NCBI RefSeq assembly: GCF_000219625.1
Contig: NC_018216.1
Location: 1,302,001-1,366,000 of the forward strand
Origin: Zymoseptoria tritici IPO323
Lineage: Eukaryota > Ascomycota > Dothideomycetes > Mycosphaerellales > Mycosphaerellaceae
DNA length: 64,000 bases
Direction: 5' to 3'
The notes below the pieces were generated by a model, which was given only the letters and a program-made list of their open reading frames with translations, made no database searches and had not been told where the DNA came from. Shown here one piece after another: positions 11,997 through 20,035 of the stretch (position 1 is the stretch's first letter; the number at the start of each line of letters is the position of its first letter). Both the position numbers and the translations under genes were made by a program.

Positions 11997-13201
11997 ATGT
12001 CGGACGAGGTGGCTCCCTCGCCGCCGGTCAAGAATGCGAGCAGGAAGCCTCACTACAAGTCTCGCAAAGGATGCCTAGCGTGCAAGAAGAGACATGTCAA
12101 GGTATGTCCAAGGCATTCGTCTTCATTGACTTGCAGCTAACGAGCCATCAGTGCAATGAATCACGACCGAAATGCTCTCATTGCGCACGACTGGAGATTG
12201 AATGTGTCTGGCCTGAGAGTCCTGCCAATGCGTTGCCGTCGCCGCATTCGCCGGGACAGTTTCAGTCGCATTCGCCAGCGTCGTCGGTCGATCAACAGAG
12301 GCCTGCCGCTGGTCGACCACCGGAATTAGCTGTGGACGATATGAAGTTATTGCATTTCTGGACGGTCAATACGGCGACGTCGATGAACTACGCAAGTCAC
12401 CTCTGGCAGATCGTCATCGTCGACATGGCCTTCCATCACCACTTCCTCCTCCATGGAATCCTCGCCGTTGCAGCCATCCACAAAGCTACCATCTTTCCGG
12501 CCGAGCGCGAAACTCTCATCACGCAGTCCTCATCCCACATCGGTATTGCTATCGCATCCTTTCGTCATCTGCTGGCAACACCTGTTCCAGCTACATGTGT
12601 ACCGGTGTTCCTCATGGCCGGACTCCTCTCCATCCACAGCCTAGGTCTCGCCCAGCTACGCACCCCCACCGACGCCGTGGGCGAGATCTACACCTGGATG
12701 CGACTTGTTAAAGGAACCCAATCCACCATCCAACAAAATTGGCAGCGACTCCAAGCCTCCGAGATCGCACCTCTTCTCTCCCGCGGACGCGCCGGGCTGG
12801 TCCTAACAGAAGTCGAAGAAGTCAACCACCTCAAATCGCTGGTCCAAGACGAAGTCCATTTGACCGTCTCCGAGCGACAAACGTATTTTGATGCCATCAA
12901 TCAACTCCAGACCGTCTTCGGCAATGTGTTGTATTCGAAAGGTGACGAGATCCAGGCTTCGGCGATGGTGAGTAGCTGGGTCGCTTTGGTGCCGCCTGAG
13001 TACCACGAGCTGCTTGCGAGTCGGGAACCTGTTGCTCTTGTCATCATCGCCTACTTTGCTGTGCTGTTCCGAGAACAGCAGCATGTTTGCTGGTGGTTTC
13101 GCAAGTGGGACGTCTGGATCTTGGAGTCCGTTCGAGCGCAACTACCAACGGCGTATGAGAGGTGGCTGGAATGGCCGACGGCTCAGATTGGGAATGGTTG
13201 A
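11997..13201 (+). CDS. Zn(2)Cys(6) binuclear-cluster transcription factor
   Basis: Predicted nuclear DNA-binding regulator; targets unknown. CDS join(11997..12101,12152..13201), 384 aa. The 50-nt intron (GTATGT donor, GCTAAC branch) falls inside the zinc cluster, between Lys35 and Cys36. The cluster uses Cys26, 29, 36, 43, 46 and 53 (spacing C-X2-C-X6-C-X5-C-X2-C-X6-C), preceded by basic residues (HYKSRKG). After a Ser/Pro-rich linker comes a helical region (about residue 95 on) like the shortened Fungal_trans_2 or Upc2-like regulators rather than the long Gal4-type middle domain. ATG 11997 is the first in-frame ATG. An out-of-frame ATG at 11929 opens an overlapping uORF ending at 12078. The Copia 3' LTR ends 81 bp upstream of the start, which could alter expression. 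Confidence 0.9.
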
Positions 13202-13621
13202 AACTGGCGAATGCACTTTGTCAGAGCCAGTCATACCTGAAGCCTTGCACATATCTCGTCTTGCGCCGGCGATCACTGCTACTAACTGTTCGGAACACCC
13301 CGAGATTGAGTGGAGCGGAAGCTCAATACGACAGTATGCTAGGACCAGCTACCATGAAGGATACCACTGAAGCTCTGGAAAATCGCACGCCTTCGACACA
13401 AAAACATTAAGAGGGACACTATTTGTCCATGTCCAACAGGGATGGATCGAACGCTGGCGCAGGGCGGGCTATGGTTTCCCTTCGAATCTGGAAGGGCCTC
13501 TGCGACCCACACTACAATGATATCAATGCCCACAAACTCGTCAGTTGTCAAGACCTGTCGACGCCTTTCAAAACTTGTCCGAAAGGCTTTCATTGTCCGC
13601 CCTGGCCTCACCCTCCTCTCT

Positions 13622-13727
13622 AACGACCGCGGGTGCGGTGACTTCCAACACCGACTCTCCCGAGCACCTATTTTCATCCACTGCTGCAGCTGCACATGAC
13701 GCGAACATCAATCCGGATCTTCGAAAA
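13622..13727 (+). pseudogene. Truncated, frameshifted duplicate of the GFA-domain gene 5' end
   Basis: This stretch aligns with codons about 10-43 of the intact gene at 13897. The translation DRGCGDFQHRLSRAPIFIHC is close to its GRCGCGSLEYHLTRAPMFIH, and a 20-nt block ending in CTGCTGCAGCTG is identical. A small deletion after the C-S-C motif throws the frame off, and none of the second half of the domain (RCPRC motif) is present. It is a broken tandem duplicate. The 160 bp between it and the intact gene contain weaker, doubtful similarity. Confidence 0.7.
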
Positions 13728-13896
13728 CGAATAGCAATGCAAGGAACACATGTTTCGTCCACTTCCACCTCAGATCTACAGTGGTCAACGCTAGCGCATC
13801 CTCCGACCGAGGTTGTGGATTTCCCTCGAATCCTCGACTTCACTTCAACAAATCCACAACTGATCCAAGACCAAACTTCACCTCAATCCAACCACC

Positions 13897-14475
13897 ATGG
13901 CGTCTCCCTGGCCTGTCCCGATTTCTGGCCGCTGCGGCTGCGGTTCGCTCGAATACCACCTCACCCGCGCACCGATGTTCATCCACTGCTGCAGCTGCCA
14001 CCAATGCCAACGCGAGTCCGGATCAACATTCACTCTGAACGCCATGATCGAAGCGAAATACGTGGAAATCACACCTGCCAGCCCAGAGCAAATACCGAAA
14101 CTTTGCTTGATGCCGACCGAAAGTGGCAAAGGGCAAGTCATCGCCCGTTGTCCGCGATGTTACGTTGCGGTATGGAGTCACTATACCGGTACTGGCCCAT
14201 CGATCGCGTTTGTGCGGACTGGAACGCTGGACAAAGTCAGCGCTGGAGGGGATAGAATTGATGAGGTGTTGAAGCCGGGTGTCTTCATCTTCACGGAAGG
14301 AAAGCAGCCTTGGTTACGGTTTGATGATGAGGTCGCGAAGTCATTTGAGAGGTATTATAAGCGAGATGAAGTATGGCCGGTTGAGGAGAGGGAAAGATAT
14401 GAGGCGACGAGGGATGAGAATCGGCAGTGGGAAGAGAGGGGCGCGAGGTGGGAGGAGCTTGGAGAGATTTGTTGA
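13897..14475 (+). CDS. GFA/CENP-V-fold zinc-binding protein
   Basis: Single-exon gene, 192 aa, with a good start context (CACCATGG). The fold is that of glutathione-dependent formaldehyde-activating enzyme (Gfa, Mss4-like), a large family in fungi where most members have unknown substrates. Zinc ligands are visible: Cys13 and Cys15 (RCGCGS), Cys31/32, Cys34 and Cys37 (HCCSCHQCQ), then Cys85 and Cys88 (ARCPRCY). The C-terminal 40 residues are charged and likely helical. There is no signal peptide or membrane segment. A broken duplicate of its 5' end lies about 270 bp upstream. Enzymatic role is inferred from family only; formaldehyde activity should not be assumed. Confidence 0.88.
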   Translation: MASPWPVPISGRCGCGSLEYHLTRAPMFIHCCSCHQCQRESGSTFTLNAMIEAKYVEITPASPEQIPKLCLMPTESGKGQVIARCPRCYVAVWSHYTGTGPSIAFVRTGTLDKVSAGGDRIDEVLKPGVFIFTEGKQPWLRFDDEVAKSFERYYKRDEVWPVEERERYEATRDENRQWEERGARWEELGEIC

Positions 14476-14835
14476 TGAGCGAATCGGCGCTGGAGAATGA
14501 AAGAAGCGTACTGCGCAATGCTCTTGAAGTGCTGCTATCAGCTGCATCTCGACGTGAAGTGGAACGCAAAAAGTAACGCTTTGTGGTCAATCGACTCAAG
14601 CCATTGTCTCTGGTACGCTCCTCCCCTTCGATTTCTTGATCCTCAAATGCGTTCCGGTGCGCTACCATCGACGAGCTTCTTGAGCTGCTTTTCACGTGGT
14701 GCGTAAGCCCACGAACTCAGGACCAAATATCGATCCATCGGAGAATCTCATGGGTATCTTGCGCCCTCTCAAGCGCTTCGAATCTCGACCCACGCACTAA
14801 ACCCAGCTCAATCCTCATCAATCTCTCCAAATCCT
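14476..14835. other. Intergenic region between convergent GFA and SUMO-like A genes
   Basis: About 360 bp holding two 3' ends. No conserved coding segment, repeat or RNA gene recognised. Confidence 0.6.
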
Positions 14836-15311
14836 CTAGGCTCCGCCTCCAATCTGCTCCTCGTGAACCTCAACCAGCTCTTCGTCACCCATTTCCAGCT
14901 AGACAATCACAGGAACGTCAGCGCAGTCAAGACATCGCGGAGTACGAGAAGACACATACCTCACCTGGCGTCGAATCCCCTGTCAACCTCTCCCCGTCGA
15001 AGAGCAAGCGGATGCCAGTCGGCTGGCGGCCGGTGCGGTCGCAGAAAGCGCTCTATTGATACGTTAGCTGTGGCCGGGCGGTGTGTTGTGTGCTAGATGT
15101 TGAAGAAGCGTACGATGACCTTGCTGAACTTCATGTGCGTCTTCATCTTGAACTGCAACTCGGCGCCGTTCTGTTCGCGGAGTGTGACGACGTGGTACAT
15201 GGGCGCGGCTGGGCCTTCGGTGTCGTTGGCGGCGGCGGCTGTGACTGGTGGCGGTGGAAGCCCGTTGCCGTTGGCGTCGGCGTCGTTGGTAGTTGGGAGT
15301 TGATAGTCCAT
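14836..15311 (-). CDS. SUMO-like protein A (GG plus one-residue tail)
   Basis: Ubiquitin-like modifier of the SUMO family. CDS complement(join(14836..14898,14960..15052,15114..15311)), 117 aa. Two 61-nt phase-0 introns interrupt the ubiquitin-like fold, after ...KFSKVI and after ...DSTPGE. Seen in sequence: flexible Asn/Ala/Pro N-terminus (1-37), beta-grasp domain (about 38-115) with FKMK, SAFCDRTG, LLFDGERL, DSTPGELEMGDEELVEVHEE, and the SUMO end QIGGGA. A Ulp/SENP protease would have to remove one alanine to expose the diglycine. The first strand (YHVVTLREQ) and the KTHMKFSKV segment diverge from ordinary fungal Smt3, so this may not be the main SUMO of the organism. It is the downstream member of a three-gene tandem array. 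A pyrimidine-rich promoter tract and TTCAC repeats lie upstream. Confidence 0.87.
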
Positions 15312-15915
15312 GGTGATGGAGGTGGGGTGGTAGGAGTTTGTGTTGAAGTGGTGTTGTTGGAGGAGAGTGGTGGTGTCGGTGGAGGCGAGTGGTGGTGGTT
15401 GGTGGAGAGGTGGAGAGGAAGAGTTTGTTGTTTCGCGAAAGAAGAAGAGAGCTTGGACGGTGTTTGTCTTGTGGTGACGGAAGATTGCAGGGTAACTAGT
15501 GGCTTCCAAGCTTGGCTTGCACGTGCTAGTTTCATGTGAAGTGAAGTGAGGTGAATTGCTAGCGCCGGATCGTGAAAACGAAGACTCGGGTTGGTAGACA
15601 AGGTTACTCCATCGATGTAAAGTAGTCGACGTGGCAGAACGTGCACTCAAAGTGTCATTTAGGGTCACGTTGTAATCCGAAGTAGGGTCGTGGGAGTTGT
15701 GGAAGGCTCTCCTTTTACTGGTTTCGATGGTGTTGTCTCAATTGCCTTTTGGTCTGAGAACCAGCAACACCGTACCGCTCCCTTGTTGCTGCGCCCACGC
15801 AGGCTGACTGCTGAGAGAAGACAACGCTTCACCTGCTCGTACTTCAGTACATTTGCTCGAGGCAGCAGCCGTTGAACGCCACTCGGCTGCCCGGCCTCCA
15901 CTCAGTCATGCCTGT
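15312..15915. promoter_or_regulatory. Promoter region of SUMO-like A and 3' flank of SUMO-like B
   Basis: About 600 bp. On the coding (minus) strand 15312-15430 is a long pyrimidine-rich tract, common upstream of highly expressed fungal genes. Near-perfect GTGAA repeats occupy 15536-15555 (plus strand), a motif that recurs upstream of other genes in the window. No further SUMO-like exon was found between A and B. Confidence 0.5.
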
Positions 15916-16409
15916 TCAGCTTCCCCGTATCTCGTAGTATACCTCGACAATATCTCCATCGATCATTCCGAGCTGGAAAGCATCCACATAGTCAGCAAAG
16001 TCTGCAAGACGTATGGAAATTTTAGCGGTGAGCGCATACATACCTTCTCGGGGGTGTCGTCAAATGTCACATGGGCACCTGCGAATATGAACCTTGGCAT
16101 GTCACACTTGGTACGATCACAGAACGCTGTCTGCTTTATGCGTTAGCCTCACTCTGAAAGCTCAAGCAATGGCAAAACACGTACCATAGCCCTGCCCAGC
16201 CTTGTAGTGCGCTTGATTTTGAATTGTACTTGTGCGTCGCCCTTGTCGCTGAATGTGATCGTGACATGTTGCGCAGCTTCTTCGGCGTACTGCTTATCGC
16301 TGGAATCGGTCCTAGCCCTTGTGGTGGAAGGCTTCTCTTCGACGGCATGGCCGTCTCCTGCGATAGCATGCGGACCGCCTATGGGGCGGAATGGAATTGA
16401 CGTAGGCAT
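15916..16409 (-). CDS. SUMO-like protein B lacking the C-terminal diglycine
   Basis: CDS complement(join(15916..15972,16044..16130,16185..16409)), 122 aa. The two phase-0 introns (54 and 71 nt) fall at the same places as in SUMO-like A and C. The first acceptor has an alternative 3 nt upstream that would add one Gln. N-terminal 45 residues are disordered. The SUMO fold follows: HVTITFSDKGDAQVQFKIK, RTTRLGRAM, TAFCDRTK, then FIFAGAHVTFDDTPEK and LGMIDGDIVEVYYE. FKIKRTT and DGDIVEV are classic SUMO words. The protein ends E-I-R-G-S where A and C have Q-I-G-G, so the conjugating diglycine is absent. It therefore cannot be attached to targets in the usual way. It could act as a free SUMO-like binding domain, be a regulator, or be decaying; the intact frame and splice sites argue it is still expressed. 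Confidence 0.85.
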
Positions 16410-16669
16410 CGTGGAGTATGCTGAAGGTAATTGGTTGTTCTTGGCACAAGTGAAGAAAGGGGGAAAGAGTAGCTAGTGTGCCTTCGTAGAACGTGCATTT
16501 GATAGGCCCCGCTGCCAACGTTCTAATTCGCTGTCTGGCCCTGTGCTGAAACGAGCATTCATTCTTGCTCAATCTGTCGCATGCCTCTGCTTGAGGCAAG
16601 AACCACAGCATCATCTTCTCCGTACTGGCAGACCTATTTTCCAGCCTCCACACCCTCCTCCGATATTGT

Positions 16670-17224
16670 TCAGCCGCCGATTTGGTCTTCGAAAACAACA
16701 ATAATGTCGCCGTCGACAATGCCGAGCTACAGCAAAGATCAGCACAGTCTGTGCCCGATAAAATCTGGAGCAGACTTACATCCTGTGGGGTGTTGTCACT
16801 CATGATACGCTCGCCGTCGTAGAGGAAGAATGCCGTAGTGCGCTTCGTGCGAGCGCAGAATTGCGACTGCATATTGCGTTAGCATTGCGTCTTGACAAGT
16901 CTCATCGAGGCGGCAATATACCATGGCTCTGCCTAGCTCCGTAGTGATCTCCGCCAAGAATTGCAGATGAATGCCGTGAAAGTCACGGAAGCTGATGAAG
17001 ATGAATGGCACATCTTCTCCTGCCTGATGCGGATCCTCAACATGTGGCGTCGCTGGCGCCGTGAGACTCTTACTCTGATGAGCGGTAGTCGTCTTGTTCG
17101 TCGTGCCGTGGCCGCAAACGTTGGCTAGGTTGCTGGAGCGGCGAGGTACTGGTTGGGGTCCCATGAGGCTCTTTCTCCGACGAGTGGCGGAGGTCGTCTT
17201 GCTGATCTGGGGTTGGGCGTACAT
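16670..17224 (-). CDS. SUMO-like protein C ending directly in Gly-Gly
   Basis: CDS complement(join(16670..16726,16780..16866,16922..17224)), 148 aa. Two phase-0 introns (55 and 53 nt) at the positions shared with A and B. The N-terminus is long, basic and Ser/Thr/Pro-rich (1-70), with a TRRRKS stretch. The SUMO fold starts near residue 72 (DVPFIFISFRDFHGIHLQFL), continues TTELGRAM, SQFCARTK, FFLYDGERIMSDNTPQD, LGIVDGDIIVVFEDQIGG, and the stop codon follows the second glycine at once. The diglycine is thus exposed without protease maturation. Strands beta1-beta2 are the most divergent of the three. It is the upstream (5') gene of the array, in the same orientation as A and B and 260 bp from B. 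Modifier function is inferred from the fold and the C-terminus. Confidence 0.85.
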
Positions 17225-17439
17225 GTCGGCGTTATTGATGGAGCGGAAGAGAAATCGATGTCCTCGGTAGAGTATGATGACGAAGAACTCGGTCGCTGAT
17301 GTTCAAACTGAAGTCTGCGAGCTGCGGCCTTCGTCGAGGACCGATCTTACAGCTCCACAATCACAAAGAGTCTGCTGCCTGCTGCCCCTTTTAGCTGACA
17401 TTGTTCTGGAGTGAGAACGACATGCTTGGACACGCATCT

Positions 17440-19068
17440 TCAGCTAACTTTAGCGCCCGTGACAGCAGCAATAGCCAGCTCATCGATCCTGCGCTTATAC
17501 AAGTCCATGTGATGCATCTCCGGATCGCCGAAAATCACTTCCCTCAACTGCTCATCCGTGACCTGCACTGCCTCCACAGTGCCCTTCTTGCCAGGCCGCT
17601 CTCTCAACAGCACCATCCTCCCGGCATTCGACAACGTTGCAGGTGGCACTTCCCATTTCAACGGCTTGAGATCGGCGGCCGAGGTGTTGCCCTGCTTCAT
17701 TCGTTGCTTCAGACTCGCATCACTGAGAGGTGAAGGCGCGGCAATGATTCGCGTGAGAGTACTGAGGTACTGACGGTCTGCTCGTACGACTGGATCACCT
17801 TCGTTTGCGAAGCTCAGAAATACATTCCGTTCGTACTTCTTGCCAGGTGGGTTGTGCAGAGGTAAAAATGTGAGAGGTGGAGTTCCAAACGTCACGCAAT
17901 GGACTCGCTTGAAGCAACCCGTCAAGAGATTCAACTCAGACTCGAAGGTCGTTGCCATCATGTGCATGTACAATAGACTGGCGACGGCTCCTCCAGCGGA
18001 GTGGCCTGTGAAGAGAAGAGAGCTCGAAGCGCGGGATGGGTTCTGCTCGAGCATGTTCCGTAGTCGGGCGGCGATGGGAGCGACCATGGCTCGTGCGACC
18101 TGCAGGAAACCTGCGTGGCAGGCATTGCCTTCGTCATCCAGGAAGCCGATGGGCTCGGATGGAGCAGGCCGGAAATTCACAGCCCAGTCGATGATGTTCC
18201 ATCGACTCCCTCGAATCGCGATGACGATGAGATTCCGATCGTCGACAGGCCTGCTGTTTATGACCATGGCTTTTGTGCCTTGTCTCCAATCCGCCTTGAC
18301 ATAGTCCTCCTTCTCCTCCTTCTGTGGTCGTCGATATACGTCCAAGCTCCCCTGTGCCGCCATGCAAACAATCTGCCAGGTCGCCATGTACATCTTCATC
18401 GGAGGCACATGCGGTGGTAAACGGGAGTTTGCATATTGCCAAGTCTTGCGAAAGTCGATTGTACTACAACGCGTTTGTTCGATTGGCTTCTCCTTCGAGC
18501 TCTCGATTTTTGCCCGTCTCATGTCTTCATCCAAACGTGTGATCTCCAAGTCCTGCTCCTCAGCATCCAGTTGTGCAAGTGCCTCGTTGACTCGTGCCCC
18601 GACTCTATCGCACGCTGCCGCGCTTTGATTCATCGTTCGTACGACTGGACAACCATTGAAGAACCTTGGAAGCGGTCGTCCTAGCAAGTTCGCGTCGCTG
18701 TTACGGGCCTTCTGTCCCCGGTACGGGTTGGGCTTTTGCAATCGTGTTCCATGTACTTGCGAGGCACCAGAGTCCTTCTGCCTGCACGGTCGTTGGGCGT
18801 AGTTCACACGGAGATGCTGCTGCGACTGATATTTCTGCGGCCGCGGGCTCATCGCATGGCCTTGATGTCTGTACGGTCCGGGATATTCATCGTACGGTGG
18901 AGGAGGGCTACGCGAAGCTATGGCGGTTTGAGACGAGTAGCATGGTGGCAGAGAGGCATAAGTGCCGCCGTAGTCGTATGCTTGACCAGCATAGCGATCC
19001 TTCGATCTAGGAGGTAGCGCTGTGGAGGTGTTTACGCGGTCGTGTCGCCTACGGGTGAAGTCGAACAT
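17440..19068 (-). CDS. Class-3 (Lipase_3) family lipase
   Basis: Single-exon gene, 542 aa from ATG 19068 (MFDFTRRR). The open frame extends upstream only through a GTG and has no earlier ATG. N-terminal 140 residues are Tyr/Pro/Ser/Gln-rich and probably disordered. A Glu/Arg-rich helical segment (AQLDAEEQDLEITRLDED) follows. The lipase domain covers roughly residues 260-460: LIVIAIRGS (oxyanion strand), VNFRPAP, CHAGFLQVAR, nucleophile elbow FTGHSAGGAVASLL, CVTFGTPPL, and NEGDPVVRADRQY with the likely acid residue. The catalytic His is probably in MHHMDLYKRR near the end. There is no signal peptide, so it is likely an intracellular lipid hydrolase rather than a secreted lipase. Substrate unknown. 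Confidence 0.88.
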   Translation of the reverse strand: MFDFTRRRHDRVNTSTALPPRSKDRYAGQAYDYGGTYASLPPCYSSQTAIASRSPPPPYDEYPGPYRHQGHAMSPRPQKYQSQQHLRVNYAQRPCRQKDSGASQVHGTRLQKPNPYRGQKARNSDANLLGRPLPRFFNGCPVVRTMNQSAAACDRVGARVNEALAQLDAEEQDLEITRLDEDMRRAKIESSKEKPIEQTRCSTIDFRKTWQYANSRLPPHVPPMKMYMATWQIVCMAAQGSLDVYRRPQKEEKEDYVKADWRQGTKAMVINSRPVDDRNLIVIAIRGSRWNIIDWAVNFRPAPSEPIGFLDDEGNACHAGFLQVARAMVAPIAARLRNMLEQNPSRASSSLLFTGHSAGGAVASLLYMHMMATTFESELNLLTGCFKRVHCVTFGTPPLTFLPLHNPPGKKYERNVFLSFANEGDPVVRADRQYLSTLTRIIAAPSPLSDASLKQRMKQGNTSAADLKPLKWEVPPATLSNAGRMVLLRERPGKKGTVEAVQVTDEQLREVIFGDPEMHHMDLYKRRIDELAIAAVTGAKVS

Positions 19069-20035
19069 CTTGGTAAGGTGGGCACATCCTTGTCTCGGAG
19101 AAATCGTTGTCAGGTACGAGGACGACCACACCTCTTTATACTCGCTCAACCACCACGGCACGGGCGAGTTGACTCGAACGAAGCAGAGGACGCCATGCTG
19201 CCGTGTCGCGATGGAAGACGCATGACCGCAGAGCAGAAGACTACGGAAGAGGCAACTCGACCGCGAAATCGGATCTGCAATCGAAGGTCCGCGGCAGGAC
19301 GATCAATCGATTCGACCAAGGAACTCAGCCACCATTGCATGCCCAGAGGCCTCATTGACGAATTGAAGGCCGCAGAGCTCACCCCGGGAAGTCTCCATAC
19401 TTAGAATGCACGTTTCAGCGATTCCACATGCAGACATTGCAGATGATGCTTTTGTGCTTCTATGTTAGGTCGCTACCCGATGAGCTCTCTGTGCCACCGC
19501 GGGCGAACGCCGCCTTTCTTTCCTTGCTCGAATTACAGCCTTTCGGCAACGGATCCACGGTGTTTCAATAAAAGCAGGCATCTAGTCCGGAGAGCACGAA
19601 GGCACTCCGGCCGTCGCACGTTGTTGTATCACACGGACAACTACATCGACTGCACGAAGCCGACGGAAAGTCATTGCTTGACCTCGGAGCGGTCAATCGA
19701 ACCATGGTACTGGATCAGGCAATGATATACACCGTTCAACAATGCAAAGGCGACCTCTTACATCTCTCCCTCCCATCTGCTGACTGCACAGCCCTCAGGT
19801 ACCACGACCTAAGGGCAGAGGGCAGGAAAGCACACCGACGTCTTAACGTGGAAGTCATCCGTCCATCAACGCATGTAATACACAATGCTACATCAATCAT
19901 GCATGCCGTGAGCTGTTTTCTAGCCCTGTCTTGATCCCATCGACGCCATGTAATGCCGCTCAAAGCGCCGAAACCCCGCCCTCGATCACATGCACCGATA
20001 CCTTTGCTGTTGTCGCGAAAGTGGAACTGTCGCAC
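19069..20035. other. Intergenic region upstream of the lipase and downstream of blm10
   Basis: About 970 bp with the lipase promoter on the left and the blm10 3' flank on the right. No open frame with recognisable homology, no repeat and no RNA gene seen. Confidence 0.6.

Noticed and set aside
13800..13860. Possible third partial copy of the GFA gene start (SDRGCG...)
   Set aside because: Similarity covers only a few residues and the nucleotide match is poor; not enough to separate from chance.
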